Shown here: piece by piece, positions 34,801-42,430 of the stretch | How the letters are laid out: each line of letters begins with the position of its first letter | How positions within the stretch are numbered: the first letter of the stretch is position 1 | From: Tenacibaculum sp. MAR_2009_124 | Lineage (GTDB): Bacteria > Bacteroidota > Bacteroidia > Flavobacteriales > Flavobacteriaceae | Assembly: GCF_900105455.1 (NCBI RefSeq) | Contig: NZ_FNSF01000001.1 | Coordinates: forward strand, 1,445,001-1,509,000 | DNA: 64,000 nt | Direction: 5' to 3' | Translations under genes and position numbers: made by a program | The notes under the pieces: model-generated | The model's database searches: none | Seen by the model: the letters and a program-made list of their open reading frames with translations, nothing else | What the model was told of the DNA's origin: nothing

Positions 34801-37345
34801 CTAAAAATCCTACATAACTCTTATAAGGAGACACTTTTTTACTAAAAACATCAGTACTAAAGTCTCCTCCATTCTCATAAACTTTCGTAATAAAAGTAGC
34901 CTTTAGCATTCCTGGCGCCTTATTATCTAACTTCGGTTTAACGGAAAAGTTAGACTTCCCTTCGTTATTCAAATTTCCTTGTAGAACTTTAAACTCCTCA
35001 GTTCCGAATCTTCTTGTTACATCATCAAAATTATAGTTATTAAATTTTGAAAACGTAGTTTTCGATTGAGTAAACTTACCGTTTATATCTAATTTTAAAT
35101 CTCTAGCAATAGCTCCATGCAACCATTTTACTTCCACGTTTCCAGCAATAGGTGAACTTGCTTTAATAACCTCTTCGTTTACATTCATTTTAATTTTTAA
35201 ACGATTTGGTTTAATGGTTTCAATTTTTAAATTTTTATGAAAAGAAGCCCCACCTACGGCCACCTTAACCTTCCAATTACCAGTAATAGCTTCTTGCTCC
35301 GTTTTTGGAACATAACGATACATATTTGTACTATTCTTTTGTACAACAGTTCTGTCTACTATTTTTCCTTGTGGATTTATTAGCTCAAATTTAATAGGAT
35401 GATTTTCGGGTATAGGGTTGGCTTTATCATTCAATACAAACGTTAAAAATAACTGGTCGCCAGGTCTCCATACACCGCGCTCCCCATAAATAAACCCCTT
35501 CAATCCCTTTTGCAACTTCGCCCCAGAAACATCAAACTTACTCATTGACAAAGCATTTCCTTCATTCAATTTAATATAAGTGGTACTTTTATCCTTCGAC
35601 GCAATAGCAAAAAAAGCATTATGGTCTTCATCAATTTCAACAATACCACTTTCATCTGTAGTCATTTCAGCTATTGGCTGTTGTTGTAAGTTGTGCAATG
35701 TTACTTTAGCTCCTGCAACAGGATTTGCAGTTAACAAATCAGTGACAGCAACAAATGTTTTGTTATTACTCCCTTTCTTTACGATAACACCTAAATTGGT
35801 TACTAAAATGTTTGAAGTTATTTTTTTGTTTCGAAAGTATGAGTTTGTACATGGATTTTCTCTATCCCTCCAATTATAATCTTCTTCATAATCGTCATAA
35901 TAATAATTGTAGCTGTAAGATGACTCTTTATCATATTGTTTGGTATTTACTTCTTTTTTACCAAAAACTATTGTGTTGCTCGGACTACTTCCATCACATG
36001 TATAATTTGAATACTTCTTAGAGTAGCTAAATTCGACTCTATACATTGCTCCATTATCCACTTCAACAAAATCCGCCAGATTCACAGCAAAGGCATTTTC
36101 TTTGCTTAAATCTACTCCTTGATCCGTTAAATTAATGGTGTATTTAGCAACGGGTCTACCTACATATTGAATATTTCCTCTGTTACTTAAATTATTATAC
36201 TGTAAAAACTGTAAAATATTGCTTTTATAAATTTTATAAATTGTTGCATCAACGGCACGAAGGTTTACAGCATTAAAGTTTATTTTTAAATTGTCAGAAT
36301 CAGGTAAAATAGTACCACTTTTAATAAAGTCTACTGAAGGCTTTAATTGCTTAAGGTGCAGTGTTTCGGTGTAATTTTCTTTCAGTGTATACCCCTCAAT
36401 ATTTTTAATTCCTTTAAATAATTCAATAGTAACTTTATCTTTAAATGAAGCCGCTGGATAAATTGTTACAACGTTGTTATTGATCTTATAAGTAAAATTT
36501 CTTTTTTGCGTGTTCGCGAACTGAATTAAACCTTTTAAATTTTGTGTTTTTTGAATGGCATCAGAAAAACTAATTTCTATATGTTGTTTATCACTATCAG
36601 TTACTTCAATATTTAATACCTTAAAGTTATTTTTACCAGTTATAATTACTTCTTTTTCACCATTTGATGATGAGTTTATAGCACCGCCATCCCATGAAAC
36701 TTTTAAAGCTTTGTCATCTACAAATCTCTTTAAACTATCTATTTTAAAATATGCCTTAGAAGTAAAACCGTCTGTTACATCGAACTTAATCTTTTTTAGC
36801 TTTCCGTTAAAATTGGCAGCAACGAGGCTTGAAAGTTGTTTACTTTCAACAATATCACTTGCTGTAAGCATTCCTTCTACATAATACAAGTCATTAGTAT
36901 ATACTTTTGGAGATTCTAACGAAACACTAAATAACAACTCTTTCGTTTTCATTTTTACGGTGAAATCCTCCAAATCTTTATCGATATTATCGTACAGTTT
37001 GGATAAATGAAGTGTTGCAGTATATTCCTTATTTCCTTTTAACTTTTCTGAAGGAACGAAAGTTAACATATTATTTTTGAATGTTACCTCTCCTTTTACT
37101 TTTGGCTGAATACTTAAAACATCCGAATTAACATTGGTTACATTAGGTGTTCGCTTTAACAAAAATTGCAGATTAGCTCCACTAGAAATTACTTTTTCAG
37201 GAAAAACACTAATGTATTCACTATAAGCATTAATATTACTTTCATTTTCAGCTTTCTGTTTACAAGACTCCAATGCTATTAGAGCTAAGATCAAGGAAAA
37301 AAGAATTAAAATTCGTGATTTGAATTTCATGGCATAAGTTTTCAT
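31808..37345 (-). CDS. Bacterial alpha-2-macroglobulin-like lipoprotein
   Basis: This very large protein (1845 residues) is a broad-spectrum protease trap of the periplasm. It has a lipoprotein signal (Cys near residue 28 in LIALESCKQK), a row of MG beta-sandwich domains, the A2M core region (YTIAIVDEGLLDLTRFKTPNAW...FFARQSLGVRTWDVFDDVIGAYGG) and a thioester domain. The thioester motif is intact as Cys1400-Val-Glu-Gln1403 in YPHGCVEQTTSS. The partner peptidoglycan repair enzyme of such proteins, PBP1C, is encoded about 6 kb away (23435-25783) on the same strand but is not adjacent. A second ATG five codons in (37330) is an alternative start that shortens the signal n-region. Confidence 0.94.
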   Translation of the reverse strand: MKTYAMKFKSRILILFSLILALIALESCKQKAENESNINAYSEYISVFPEKVISSGANLQFLLKRTPNVTNVNSDVLSIQPKVKGEVTFKNNMLTFVPSEKLKGNKEYTATLHLSKLYDNIDKDLEDFTVKMKTKELLFSVSLESPKVYTNDLYYVEGMLTASDIVESKQLSSLVAANFNGKLKKIKFDVTDGFTSKAYFKIDSLKRFVDDKALKVSWDGGAINSSSNGEKEVIITGKNNFKVLNIEVTDSDKQHIEISFSDAIQKTQNLKGLIQFANTQKRNFTYKINNNVVTIYPAASFKDKVTIELFKGIKNIEGYTLKENYTETLHLKQLKPSVDFIKSGTILPDSDNLKINFNAVNLRAVDATIYKIYKSNILQFLQYNNLSNRGNIQYVGRPVAKYTINLTDQGVDLSKENAFAVNLADFVEVDNGAMYRVEFSYSKKYSNYTCDGSSPSNTIVFGKKEVNTKQYDKESSYSYNYYYDDYEEDYNWRDRENPCTNSYFRNKKITSNILVTNLGVIVKKGSNNKTFVAVTDLLTANPVAGAKVTLHNLQQQPIAEMTTDESGIVEIDEDHNAFFAIASKDKSTTYIKLNEGNALSMSKFDVSGAKLQKGLKGFIYGERGVWRPGDQLFLTFVLNDKANPIPENHPIKFELINPQGKIVDRTVVQKNSTNMYRYVPKTEQEAITGNWKVKVAVGGASFHKNLKIETIKPNRLKIKMNVNEEVIKASSPIAGNVEVKWLHGAIARDLKLDINGKFTQSKTTFSKFNNYNFDDVTRRFGTEEFKVLQGNLNNEGKSNFSVKPKLDNKAPGMLKATFITKVYENGGDFSTDVFSKKVSPYKSYVGFLGAEEPQSRNYLFTNEKYTFNVASVNENGKGIANNLDVKVYKLSWRWWWSSSDNGLSSYDGTRYHSPYKAMSVKTNGAGKGSFDLKISENDWGRYLVKVIDKKSKHVTSSIVYFDWPSWYGKKKGSQDKTNATMLVFTTDKESYKVNEKAIVKFPSSEGGRALITIENGTQVLDHFWVETKAKQTEFSFPVLASYTPNVFVNISLLQKHNQTVNDLPIRMYGSIPMMVYDPSTKLDPQIQLADELRPESTAGIRVKEKEGKPMTYTIAIVDEGLLDLTRFKTPNAWHTFFARQSLGVRTWDVFDDVIGAYGGKVHQILSIGGDESEAGSKNKKANRFKPMVTYLGPFNLEKGETKEHKFKIPKYVGSVRAMVVATNADKEAYGSDEKTAFVRKPVMVLASLPRKITSQETVTLPVTVFAMTPEIKNVKVKVVPNESYTILGNSSETLRFNQPDEKMAYFTLKVNDFKGIGKVKVEASSGSEKATYEVEIDVLNPNPVTTEVKDLILKGKEQKELNFTAFGTIGTNVATIELSTLPPMNFTKRLGYLIRYPHGCVEQTTSSAFPQLYLPEIFELSEERKQDIERNIKATISRLSNFQISNGGLSYWSGNGYANNWGTSYAGHFMIEASKKGYALPIGFKNKWINYQKDQARKWRNNDRYYNNGLSQAYRLYTLSLANSPDLASMNRLKETSGISNGTKLRLAAAYALIGKKSIANSIISTISEEEPKTRYYYNYGSETRNKAMALDTYTLLGNDTKAIKLAKNIAEKLSSSKWMSTQTTAFSLLAISNYALRNGKSAGIASKYTLNGASEEVKTSKSLFAKDIAISKKENVVKVLNNGNGVLYIRVLNKGILPVGEEKIVERNLKTNVLYKTKKGVEISPKNLSQGTNFIAEVTIKNETSSKVENIALTQYIPSGWEIINTRFTDFGNNTTSSKVDYTDIRDASVSNYFTLKGFETKTFRILLNASYLGDYYLPGAQAEAMYDNDYVSRTEGQWVKVVK

Positions 37346-37948
37346 CTATTTATTTTTTACAGTCATATAAGTTTCTAATAGTTATACTGAATTCATTTAA
37401 CCTTCTTCAATTTGCTAAAAAAGAAAACGTAGTATAGCTATGTTGTATTTTTTTTCTTGAATGATAAAAAACAATTCAATTGATTTATACGAAACAATAA
37501 GTACAAACACATTTATCGGATTAGTTTTATCAAAAAAACGGCAACATCAGTTGTTCTTGAGTAAAATTACTTAAAAAGATTGCTTTAAAACTTCGGATTT
37601 AGAATTCGTTATTATTTAATGAGTATTCGTTGTTTCTATATAGGCTTTGTCTAATTTACGTTGATGGTTAAAACATCATCTCTCATAAACTCATGAGCGT
37701 ACATGCTAATAGTTACATAAAAAACAATCATTTAAAGCGCAATTTAATTCTACATAATTATAAAGTACTGAAATAGCATTATATAACAAAACTAGCTATT
37801 TTTAGCTGATTTATACATCTTAAAGCCTCTATATTTCATAATTTTGTTTCTGGAATGAAAAATCAATTTCATATCACTATCTTTTACATTATTATAAAAC
37901 TCGAAGAATTACTAAAAAGGAATTCTCTTTTTACTATTAATTAAAATT
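37346..37948. other. 603-bp intergenic region without a gene
   Basis: This AT-rich spacer lies between the divergent macroglobulin and miaE genes. I see no credible reading frame or RNA gene. One TAATTTTG box at 37839-37846 matches the -7 promoter consensus on the plus strand, about 100 bp before miaE, without a clear -33 element. No terminator is expected here because both genes start from this region. Confidence 0.5.
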
Positions 37949-38530
37949 ATGCTTGGATTAAAATTCGAAACTGAAACATCGTGGGCCGACGTAGCTAAGA
38001 ATGGATTACAACAATTGTTAACCGATCATGCTTTTGCTGAGCAAAAGGCCGCTTCAAATGCGGTTTCTATTATCATTAATTATTCCGAAGAAACTGAAAT
38101 GGTTAAAGATATGAGTGATATTGCTATTGAAGAAATGGAACATTTTAGAATGGTTCATCACCTTATGGTTGATAGAGGAATGGTTTTGGGGCAAGCTACA
38201 AAAAATGATTATGCTTTAAAGCTTCAAAAATTTTTCCCTCATACTGGAAACCGAAAGGAAGCTCTAATACATAGACTGTTAGTTGCAGCGTTAATTGAAG
38301 CTAGAAGTTGCGAACGCTTTAAAGTTTTTGCTGATAATATGGAGGATGAAGAATTATCGAAATTTTATATTGATTTAATGATTTCAGAAGCGAACCACTA
38401 TACTTTATTTTTAGGCTATGCAAGAAAATATATGGACAAGAAAATTGTGGATAAGAAATGGAATGATCTTCTTAGTTTTGAAGCAGAAATGATGAAAAAC
38501 AGAGGTAACATGGCAAAAGTACATGGGTAA
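37949..38530 (+). CDS. miaE: tRNA-(ms2io6A)-hydroxylase MiaE
   Basis: This 193-residue di-iron protein hydroxylates the isopentenyl group of 2-methylthio-N6-isopentenyladenosine at tRNA position 37, using molecular oxygen. The ferritin-like four-helix core shows the metal-binding pattern: Glu in DHAFAEQKAASNA, EEMEHFRMVHHL with Glu and His, EARSCERF and SEANHYTLFLGYA. Length is normal. It is a single gene; a heptamer tandem repeat and a DUF4268 gene follow. Confidence 0.93.
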   Translation: MLGLKFETETSWADVAKNGLQQLLTDHAFAEQKAASNAVSIIINYSEETEMVKDMSDIAIEEMEHFRMVHHLMVDRGMVLGQATKNDYALKLQKFFPHTGNRKEALIHRLLVAALIEARSCERFKVFADNMEDEELSKFYIDLMISEANHYTLFLGYARKYMDKKIVDKKWNDLLSFEAEMMKNRGNMAKVHG

Positions 38531-38560
38531 ATAATTACGAATTTTAAATTTTAAGTTTTA

Positions 38561-38627
38561 AGTTATGAGTTATGAGTTATGAGTTATGAGTTATGAGTTA
38601 TGAGTTATGAGTTATGAGTTATGAGTT
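38561..38627. repeat. Heptanucleotide tandem repeat, 9.6 copies of AGTTATG
   Basis: Nine perfect copies of AGTTATG from 38561 to 38623 are followed by a partial copy AGTT. The array is in the spacer between miaE and the DUF4268 gene, ending 72 bp before the latter's ATG. It is flanked by TTTTAAGTTTTA on the left, which suggests slippage growth from an A/T-rich seed. Copy number is likely to vary between strains. Confidence 0.95.
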
Positions 38628-38699
38628 TATGTAAAACTATCTCTATTTTTTTCAATTGAAAAATAAAAAAACAATCAACACTAATTGAAAACCGAATAA

Positions 38700-39137
38700 A
38701 TGTTTAGTAAAGAAGAATCTGCTCGACTTCGTAAGGAATTTTGGACGAGTTTTGGAAAATCATTCCCTAGAAAGTGGCTTTTGTACAATACCAAAATTAA
38801 AGGAGTTGCTTTTAAGTTTCAAGCGGACAGAAAAAAGGCTTCAGTTTGTTTAGATTTTGAACATCCCGAAGATATCGCAAATGAATTGTTATATGACCAA
38901 CTTCTTTCTTTAAAGAAAATACTAGAATCAGAATATTTACCTGAGGTCATTTTCGATGACAATTTTGAACTAGATAATCGAAAACTTATTCGTCGTATTC
39001 ATGTACTTCATGAAAAAAAATTTAGTATTCACAATAAAAATACATGGAGAGATTGTTACGAATTCTATGTTGAAGCTATGAATCAATTTGAGCTATTTTA
39101 TTACGAGTATGAGGATTTTATAAAACAAGCTATTTAA
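38700..39137 (+). CDS. DUF4268 domain protein
   Basis: This 145-residue cytoplasmic protein consists almost entirely of a DUF4268 domain (MFSKEESARLRKEFWTSFGKSFPRKWLLYNTKIKG...). The fold of this family resembles restriction-endonuclease-associated domains, and in other proteins DUF4268 is found at the end of nuclease-like proteins. No catalytic residues are obvious. The gene is preceded by the heptamer repeat array, which could influence its expression. Confidence 0.75.
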   Translation: MFSKEESARLRKEFWTSFGKSFPRKWLLYNTKIKGVAFKFQADRKKASVCLDFEHPEDIANELLYDQLLSLKKILESEYLPEVIFDDNFELDNRKLIRRIHVLHEKKFSIHNKNTWRDCYEFYVEAMNQFELFYYEYEDFIKQAI

Positions 39138-39169
39138 CCACTATTTATACCATTTACAAACAAAAAAAC

Positions 39170-39182
39170 CGCCAAATTGGCG
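39170..39182. terminator. Short hairpin between convergent genes
   Basis: CGCCAA and TTGGCG pair with a minimal loop, preceded by a run of seven A on the plus strand (T on the minus strand) and followed by ATTCTCTT. It lies between the convergent DUF4268 and DUF4870 genes and could be a weak terminator, mainly for the minus strand. Confidence 0.45.
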
Positions 39183-39214
39183 ATTCTCTTATTCAAATAA
39201 CTATTATTTCTGCT

Positions 39215-39550
39215 TTAAATAAATTTTATCGTAAATGGATAACTTGGTTCTTCATTTTTACTGGCTTTTACAGCATTAATAATAGGATATATTAGGTAAA
39301 ATATTCCGATAACAAGCATTCCTAAAAAACCTAAACCAAATAATATTACTAATGGAATACATATTAGTAAATATAAAAACATGGTTATTCTAAAGTTAAT
39401 AATTGAACGTCCATGCTCATCCATATCTGCTATCTCGTCTTTTTTTACTGCCCAAATAACTAATGGAACTATGAGTCCTCCGATTCCTGTTACAAAATCT
39501 AATAATTGACTTAAATGGGTAATTGCTAATAATTGACTGTTTCTCTTCAT
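39215..39550 (-). CDS. DUF4870 domain membrane protein
   Basis: This 111-residue protein has three predicted transmembrane segments (about 8-34, 53-74 and 76-95). It also has the family phrases THLSQLLDFVTGIGGLIVPLVIW and DEHGRSIINFRIT. DUF4870 is a common small membrane family of unknown function. Single gene, convergent with the DUF4268 gene and divergent from mnmE. Confidence 0.85.
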   Translation of the reverse strand: MKRNSQLLAITHLSQLLDFVTGIGGLIVPLVIWAVKKDEIADMDEHGRSIINFRITMFLYLLICIPLVILFGLGFLGMLVIGIFYLIYPIINAVKASKNEEPSYPFTIKFI

Positions 39551-39676
39551 CTACTCTTTCGTGTGTTGGTTATACTAAGTAGACGCTTAACAAGGCATTT
39601 TGTTACATTTGTGCCTTCTTTCTCTTTAAAACAATATTTTTAGAACGATCTAAAAAATTTTCAATACTCTAGACAC

Positions 39677-39707
39677 TTGTTCGAAGATTACCTACTGTGT
39701 ATATTTG
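39677..39707 (+). promoter_or_regulatory. Promoter of mnmE
   Basis: TTG (39677-39679) is followed after 20 bp by TATATTTG (39700-39707). The -7 box lies over the upstream in-frame ATG at 39697-39699 and ends 5 bases before the ATG at 39712. This rules out the upstream start and predicts a leaderless or nearly leaderless transcript. Confidence 0.6.
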
Positions 39708-39711
39708 CATC

Positions 39712-41106
39712 ATGATACAAAACGATACCATAGTTGCTTTGGCGACTCCTGCTGGTGTAGGAGCAATTGCTATAATACGATTATCTGGAGAAAAGGCTGT
39801 TTCAATAGTAAACGAGGTTTTTAAGTCTGTAAAGCAAGAAAAGTCTCTGTTAGACCAAAAATCGCATACACTTCATTTGGGACATATTGTATCTAATAAT
39901 CAAGTAATTGATCAAGTTTTAGTTTCTATTTTTAAAAATCCACATTCTTACACTGGAGAAAACGTAATTGAAATCTCATGTCATGGATCGAGTTATATCC
40001 AACAAGAAATTATCCAATTGTTTTTACAAAATGGTTGTAGAATGGCCGATAATGGTGAATTTACCATGCGTGCTTTTTTAAATGGGAAAATGGATTTAAG
40101 TCAAGCAGAAGCTGTTGCCGATGTGATTGCTTCAAACTCCGCTGCATCCCACCAAGTAGCCATTCAACAAATGCGAGGTGGTATTACTAACAAGTTAAAA
40201 GAACTACGTGCTCAATTGCTCGATTTTGCCGCGTTGATTGAATTAGAACTTGACTTTTCTGGAGAAGATGTTGAATTTGCAGACAGAACCCGATTTAAAG
40301 AATTAGTTGCTACTATTTCTTCGGTATTGAAAAGATTGATCGAATCTTTTGCTTTTGGTAACGCCATGAAAAATGGAATTCCTGTAGCTATTATCGGTGA
40401 ACCTAACGTTGGTAAATCTACGCTATTAAATGCTTTACTTAATGAAGAAAAAGCCATTGTATCGGATATTGCTGGGACGACTCGAGATGCCATTGAAGAT
40501 GAAGTTATTATTAATGGAGTTGCATTTCGTTTTATTGATACTGCTGGAATAAGAGAAACGGAAGATGTTGTGGAAAGCATTGGTATTAAAAAAGCTTATG
40601 AAAAAGCAGAAAATGCGCAGTTAATTATCTCTTTAATTAATGCCCAAAAATTTATTGAAAGCCCTACTGCATTTTTAGAAGAAACATCTCAAATAAAAGA
40701 GCGTTTCCCAGAAAAACGTGTATTAACTATTGTCAATAAAATTGATACTATCAGTGAAGCTAAAAAGACCGATTTAACCTCTAAAGTAAATGATATTATC
40801 TTGCTTTCTGCAAAACAAAAGATTGGTATTGATAGTTTGCTAAACGAATTAACGTCTTTAGTAAATACTGGAGCTTTGAGTAATAATGAAACCATTGTTA
40901 CCAACTCTCGTCATTTCGAAGCATTGACTCTAGCTTTGGAGAGTATTGAATCAGTTAAGAATGGCATAGAACTAAATATTTCTTCCGACTTATTCGCTAT
41001 TGATATCCGTGAATGTTTACGTCATTTAGGAAATATTACGGGTGAATATGATGTAGACAAAGACATTTTAGGTCATATTTTCGGAAACTTTTGTATTGGG
41101 AAGTAA
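39712..41106 (+). CDS. mnmE: tRNA modification GTPase MnmE
   Basis: MnmE works with MnmG to add the carboxymethylaminomethyl group to wobble uridine 34 of tRNA. The N-terminal folate-binding domain (MIQNDTIVALATPAGVGAIAIIRLSG), the GTPase domain with G1 GEPNVGKST, G2/G3 GTTRDAIEDE and DTAGIRET, G4 NKID, and the C-terminal Cys motif FCIGK are all present. I take the start at 39712 (464 residues): the ATG at 39697 overlaps the promoter and the added MYICI is not family-like. The last 18 bases form attL of the mobile element that follows; coding is preserved but the native downstream sequence now lies beyond 57199. Confidence 0.96.
   Translation: MIQNDTIVALATPAGVGAIAIIRLSGEKAVSIVNEVFKSVKQEKSLLDQKSHTLHLGHIVSNNQVIDQVLVSIFKNPHSYTGENVIEISCHGSSYIQQEIIQLFLQNGCRMADNGEFTMRAFLNGKMDLSQAEAVADVIASNSAASHQVAIQQMRGGITNKLKELRAQLLDFAALIELELDFSGEDVEFADRTRFKELVATISSVLKRLIESFAFGNAMKNGIPVAIIGEPNVGKSTLLNALLNEEKAIVSDIAGTTRDAIEDEVIINGVAFRFIDTAGIRETEDVVESIGIKKAYEKAENAQLIISLINAQKFIESPTAFLEETSQIKERFPEKRVLTIVNKIDTISEAKKTDLTSKVNDIILLSAKQKIGIDSLLNELTSLVNTGALSNNETIVTNSRHFEALTLALESIESVKNGIELNISSDLFAIDIRECLRHLGNITGEYDVDKDILGHIFGNFCIGK
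41089..41106 (+). repeat. attL: 18-bp direct repeat in mnmE 3' end
   Basis: TTTTGTATTGGGAAGTAA encodes the last residues Phe-Cys-Ile-Gly-Lys and the stop of mnmE. The identical sequence recurs at 57182-57199; bases on both sides differ. This is the left attachment site of the integrated element. Confidence 0.93.
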
Positions 41107-41224
41107 GGAAAGAAAACAAAGGAAGCTAAACGAAACAAACCCCAACAAAATCAATACTTTACAAGAAATTTAACTTGTTTTCATTTTCTATTATTTTCTT
41201 TTTTTAGTATATTTATGGAATCTA

Positions 41225-41275
41225 AATTCCACCTCAAACACTTATTTTTAAATTGAGGTGTAGTTAATTCCACCT
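41225..41275 (+). promoter_or_regulatory. Repeated AATTCCACCT sites upstream of the integrase
   Basis: AATTCCACCT occurs at 41225-41234 and again at 41266-41275. Between them, CACCTCAA (41230-41237) and TTGAGGTG (41253-41260) form an 8-bp inverted repeat. They lie between attL and the integrase gene and are good candidates for integrase arm-type or excisionase sites, or a hairpin controlling integrase expression. Confidence 0.5.
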
Positions 41276-41278
41276 TTC

Positions 41279-42427
41279 ATGAAAATATCTTTAAAAAAGA
41301 AGAAGTTAAAAACAGGGAAATATAGTCTATTTATAGAATACTACAAAGGAACTATCATTGACAACAATGGAAAGACCAAACATGATAGAGAATTTGAGTA
41401 TTTAAAAGAATATTTAATTATTGATCCTAAAACAAAAGCTGAAAAACAAAAGAATAAAGAAACTCAGGAATTAGCAGAAAAAATACTTTCTATTCGTCAA
41501 GCGGAATATTACCAGGGCAAATATAAAATTCAACACAGTTCTAAAGGAAAATATAATTTTTTAGAATACTACAACGAGAAGAAAGAAGAACGGTATCAGT
41601 CAGAAACAAACTATGATAATTGGGAAGCTGCCCAGAAGCATATAGTAGCGTTTTGCCCTACTTCTACTACTTTTAATGACATTGATATAGATTTCATTAA
41701 AAACTTCCAGAAACACCTTCATACGGAAGCTAAAACAAAATCAGGGCAACCATTAGCACAAAATACTAAACACACTTACTATAACAAATTTAAGGCTTGT
41801 CTCAGAAGCGCATTTGATGAAGGGTATTTAAAAGAAAATTTTGTTAAAAAAGTTAAAGCTATTCCTATGGGCGAAACCCATAGAGAGTATTTAACCATTG
41901 ACGAAGTGCAAGCCTTATCAAAAACACCAATTAAACAAACTATACTGAAAAAGGCTTTTTTATTCTCATGCCTTACAGGCATTCGATGGTCTGACATTAA
42001 TAAAATGAGATGGAGCGAAGTCAGAGATGAAGGAAAAGACGAAAACGAACAAGACATTCACAGAATCGTTTTTTCACAAAAGAAAACAAAAGGAGTTGAA
42101 TATTTATACATATCCGCACAGGCAAGAGAGTTTTTAGGTGAGAGAAAAAAACCTGAAGAAAGAGTATTTGTAAACCTTCATTACAGCGCACAAATGAATA
42201 TCAATTTAATTAAATGGTGCATGAGTGCGGGAATTACAAAACATATCACCTTCCACTCTGCACGACATACCAATGCTGTATTGCTTTTAGAAAACGGTGC
42301 GGATATCTATACTGTTTCAAAACGTTTAGGACATAAAGAAATCCGAACTACTGAAATTTATGCTAGAATCATTGATAAAAAGATGAAAGAAGCAGCTACA
42401 TTAATTCCTAAGCTAAAAATATTATAA
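41279..42427 (+). CDS. Tyrosine recombinase (integrase) of the element
   Basis: This 382-residue protein has an N-terminal arm-binding domain (1-95), a SAM-like core-binding domain (about 100-205) and a catalytic domain (210-380). The catalytic set is complete: Arg236 in TGIRWSD, Lys in the KKTKG beta hairpin, His326-x-x-Arg329 in HSARHT, His352 in LGHKE and the nucleophile Tyr361 in IYARI. It is of the Bacteroidetes SAM_5 type, unlike the integrase of SGI1 as far as I can judge. It starts 173 bp inside attL and reads away from mnmE, and it presumably recombines the 18-bp site. A membrane protein gene follows after 3 bp. Confidence 0.95.
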   Translation: MKISLKKKKLKTGKYSLFIEYYKGTIIDNNGKTKHDREFEYLKEYLIIDPKTKAEKQKNKETQELAEKILSIRQAEYYQGKYKIQHSSKGKYNFLEYYNEKKEERYQSETNYDNWEAAQKHIVAFCPTSTTFNDIDIDFIKNFQKHLHTEAKTKSGQPLAQNTKHTYYNKFKACLRSAFDEGYLKENFVKKVKAIPMGETHREYLTIDEVQALSKTPIKQTILKKAFLFSCLTGIRWSDINKMRWSEVRDEGKDENEQDIHRIVFSQKKTKGVEYLYISAQAREFLGERKKPEERVFVNLHYSAQMNINLIKWCMSAGITKHITFHSARHTNAVLLLENGADIYTVSKRLGHKEIRTTEIYARIIDKKMKEAATLIPKLKIL

Positions 42428-42430
42428 TCT

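Noticed and set aside
38561..38627. CRISPR-like array
   Set aside because: The units are seven bases in direct tandem without spacers, so it is a microsatellite; no cas genes are present.
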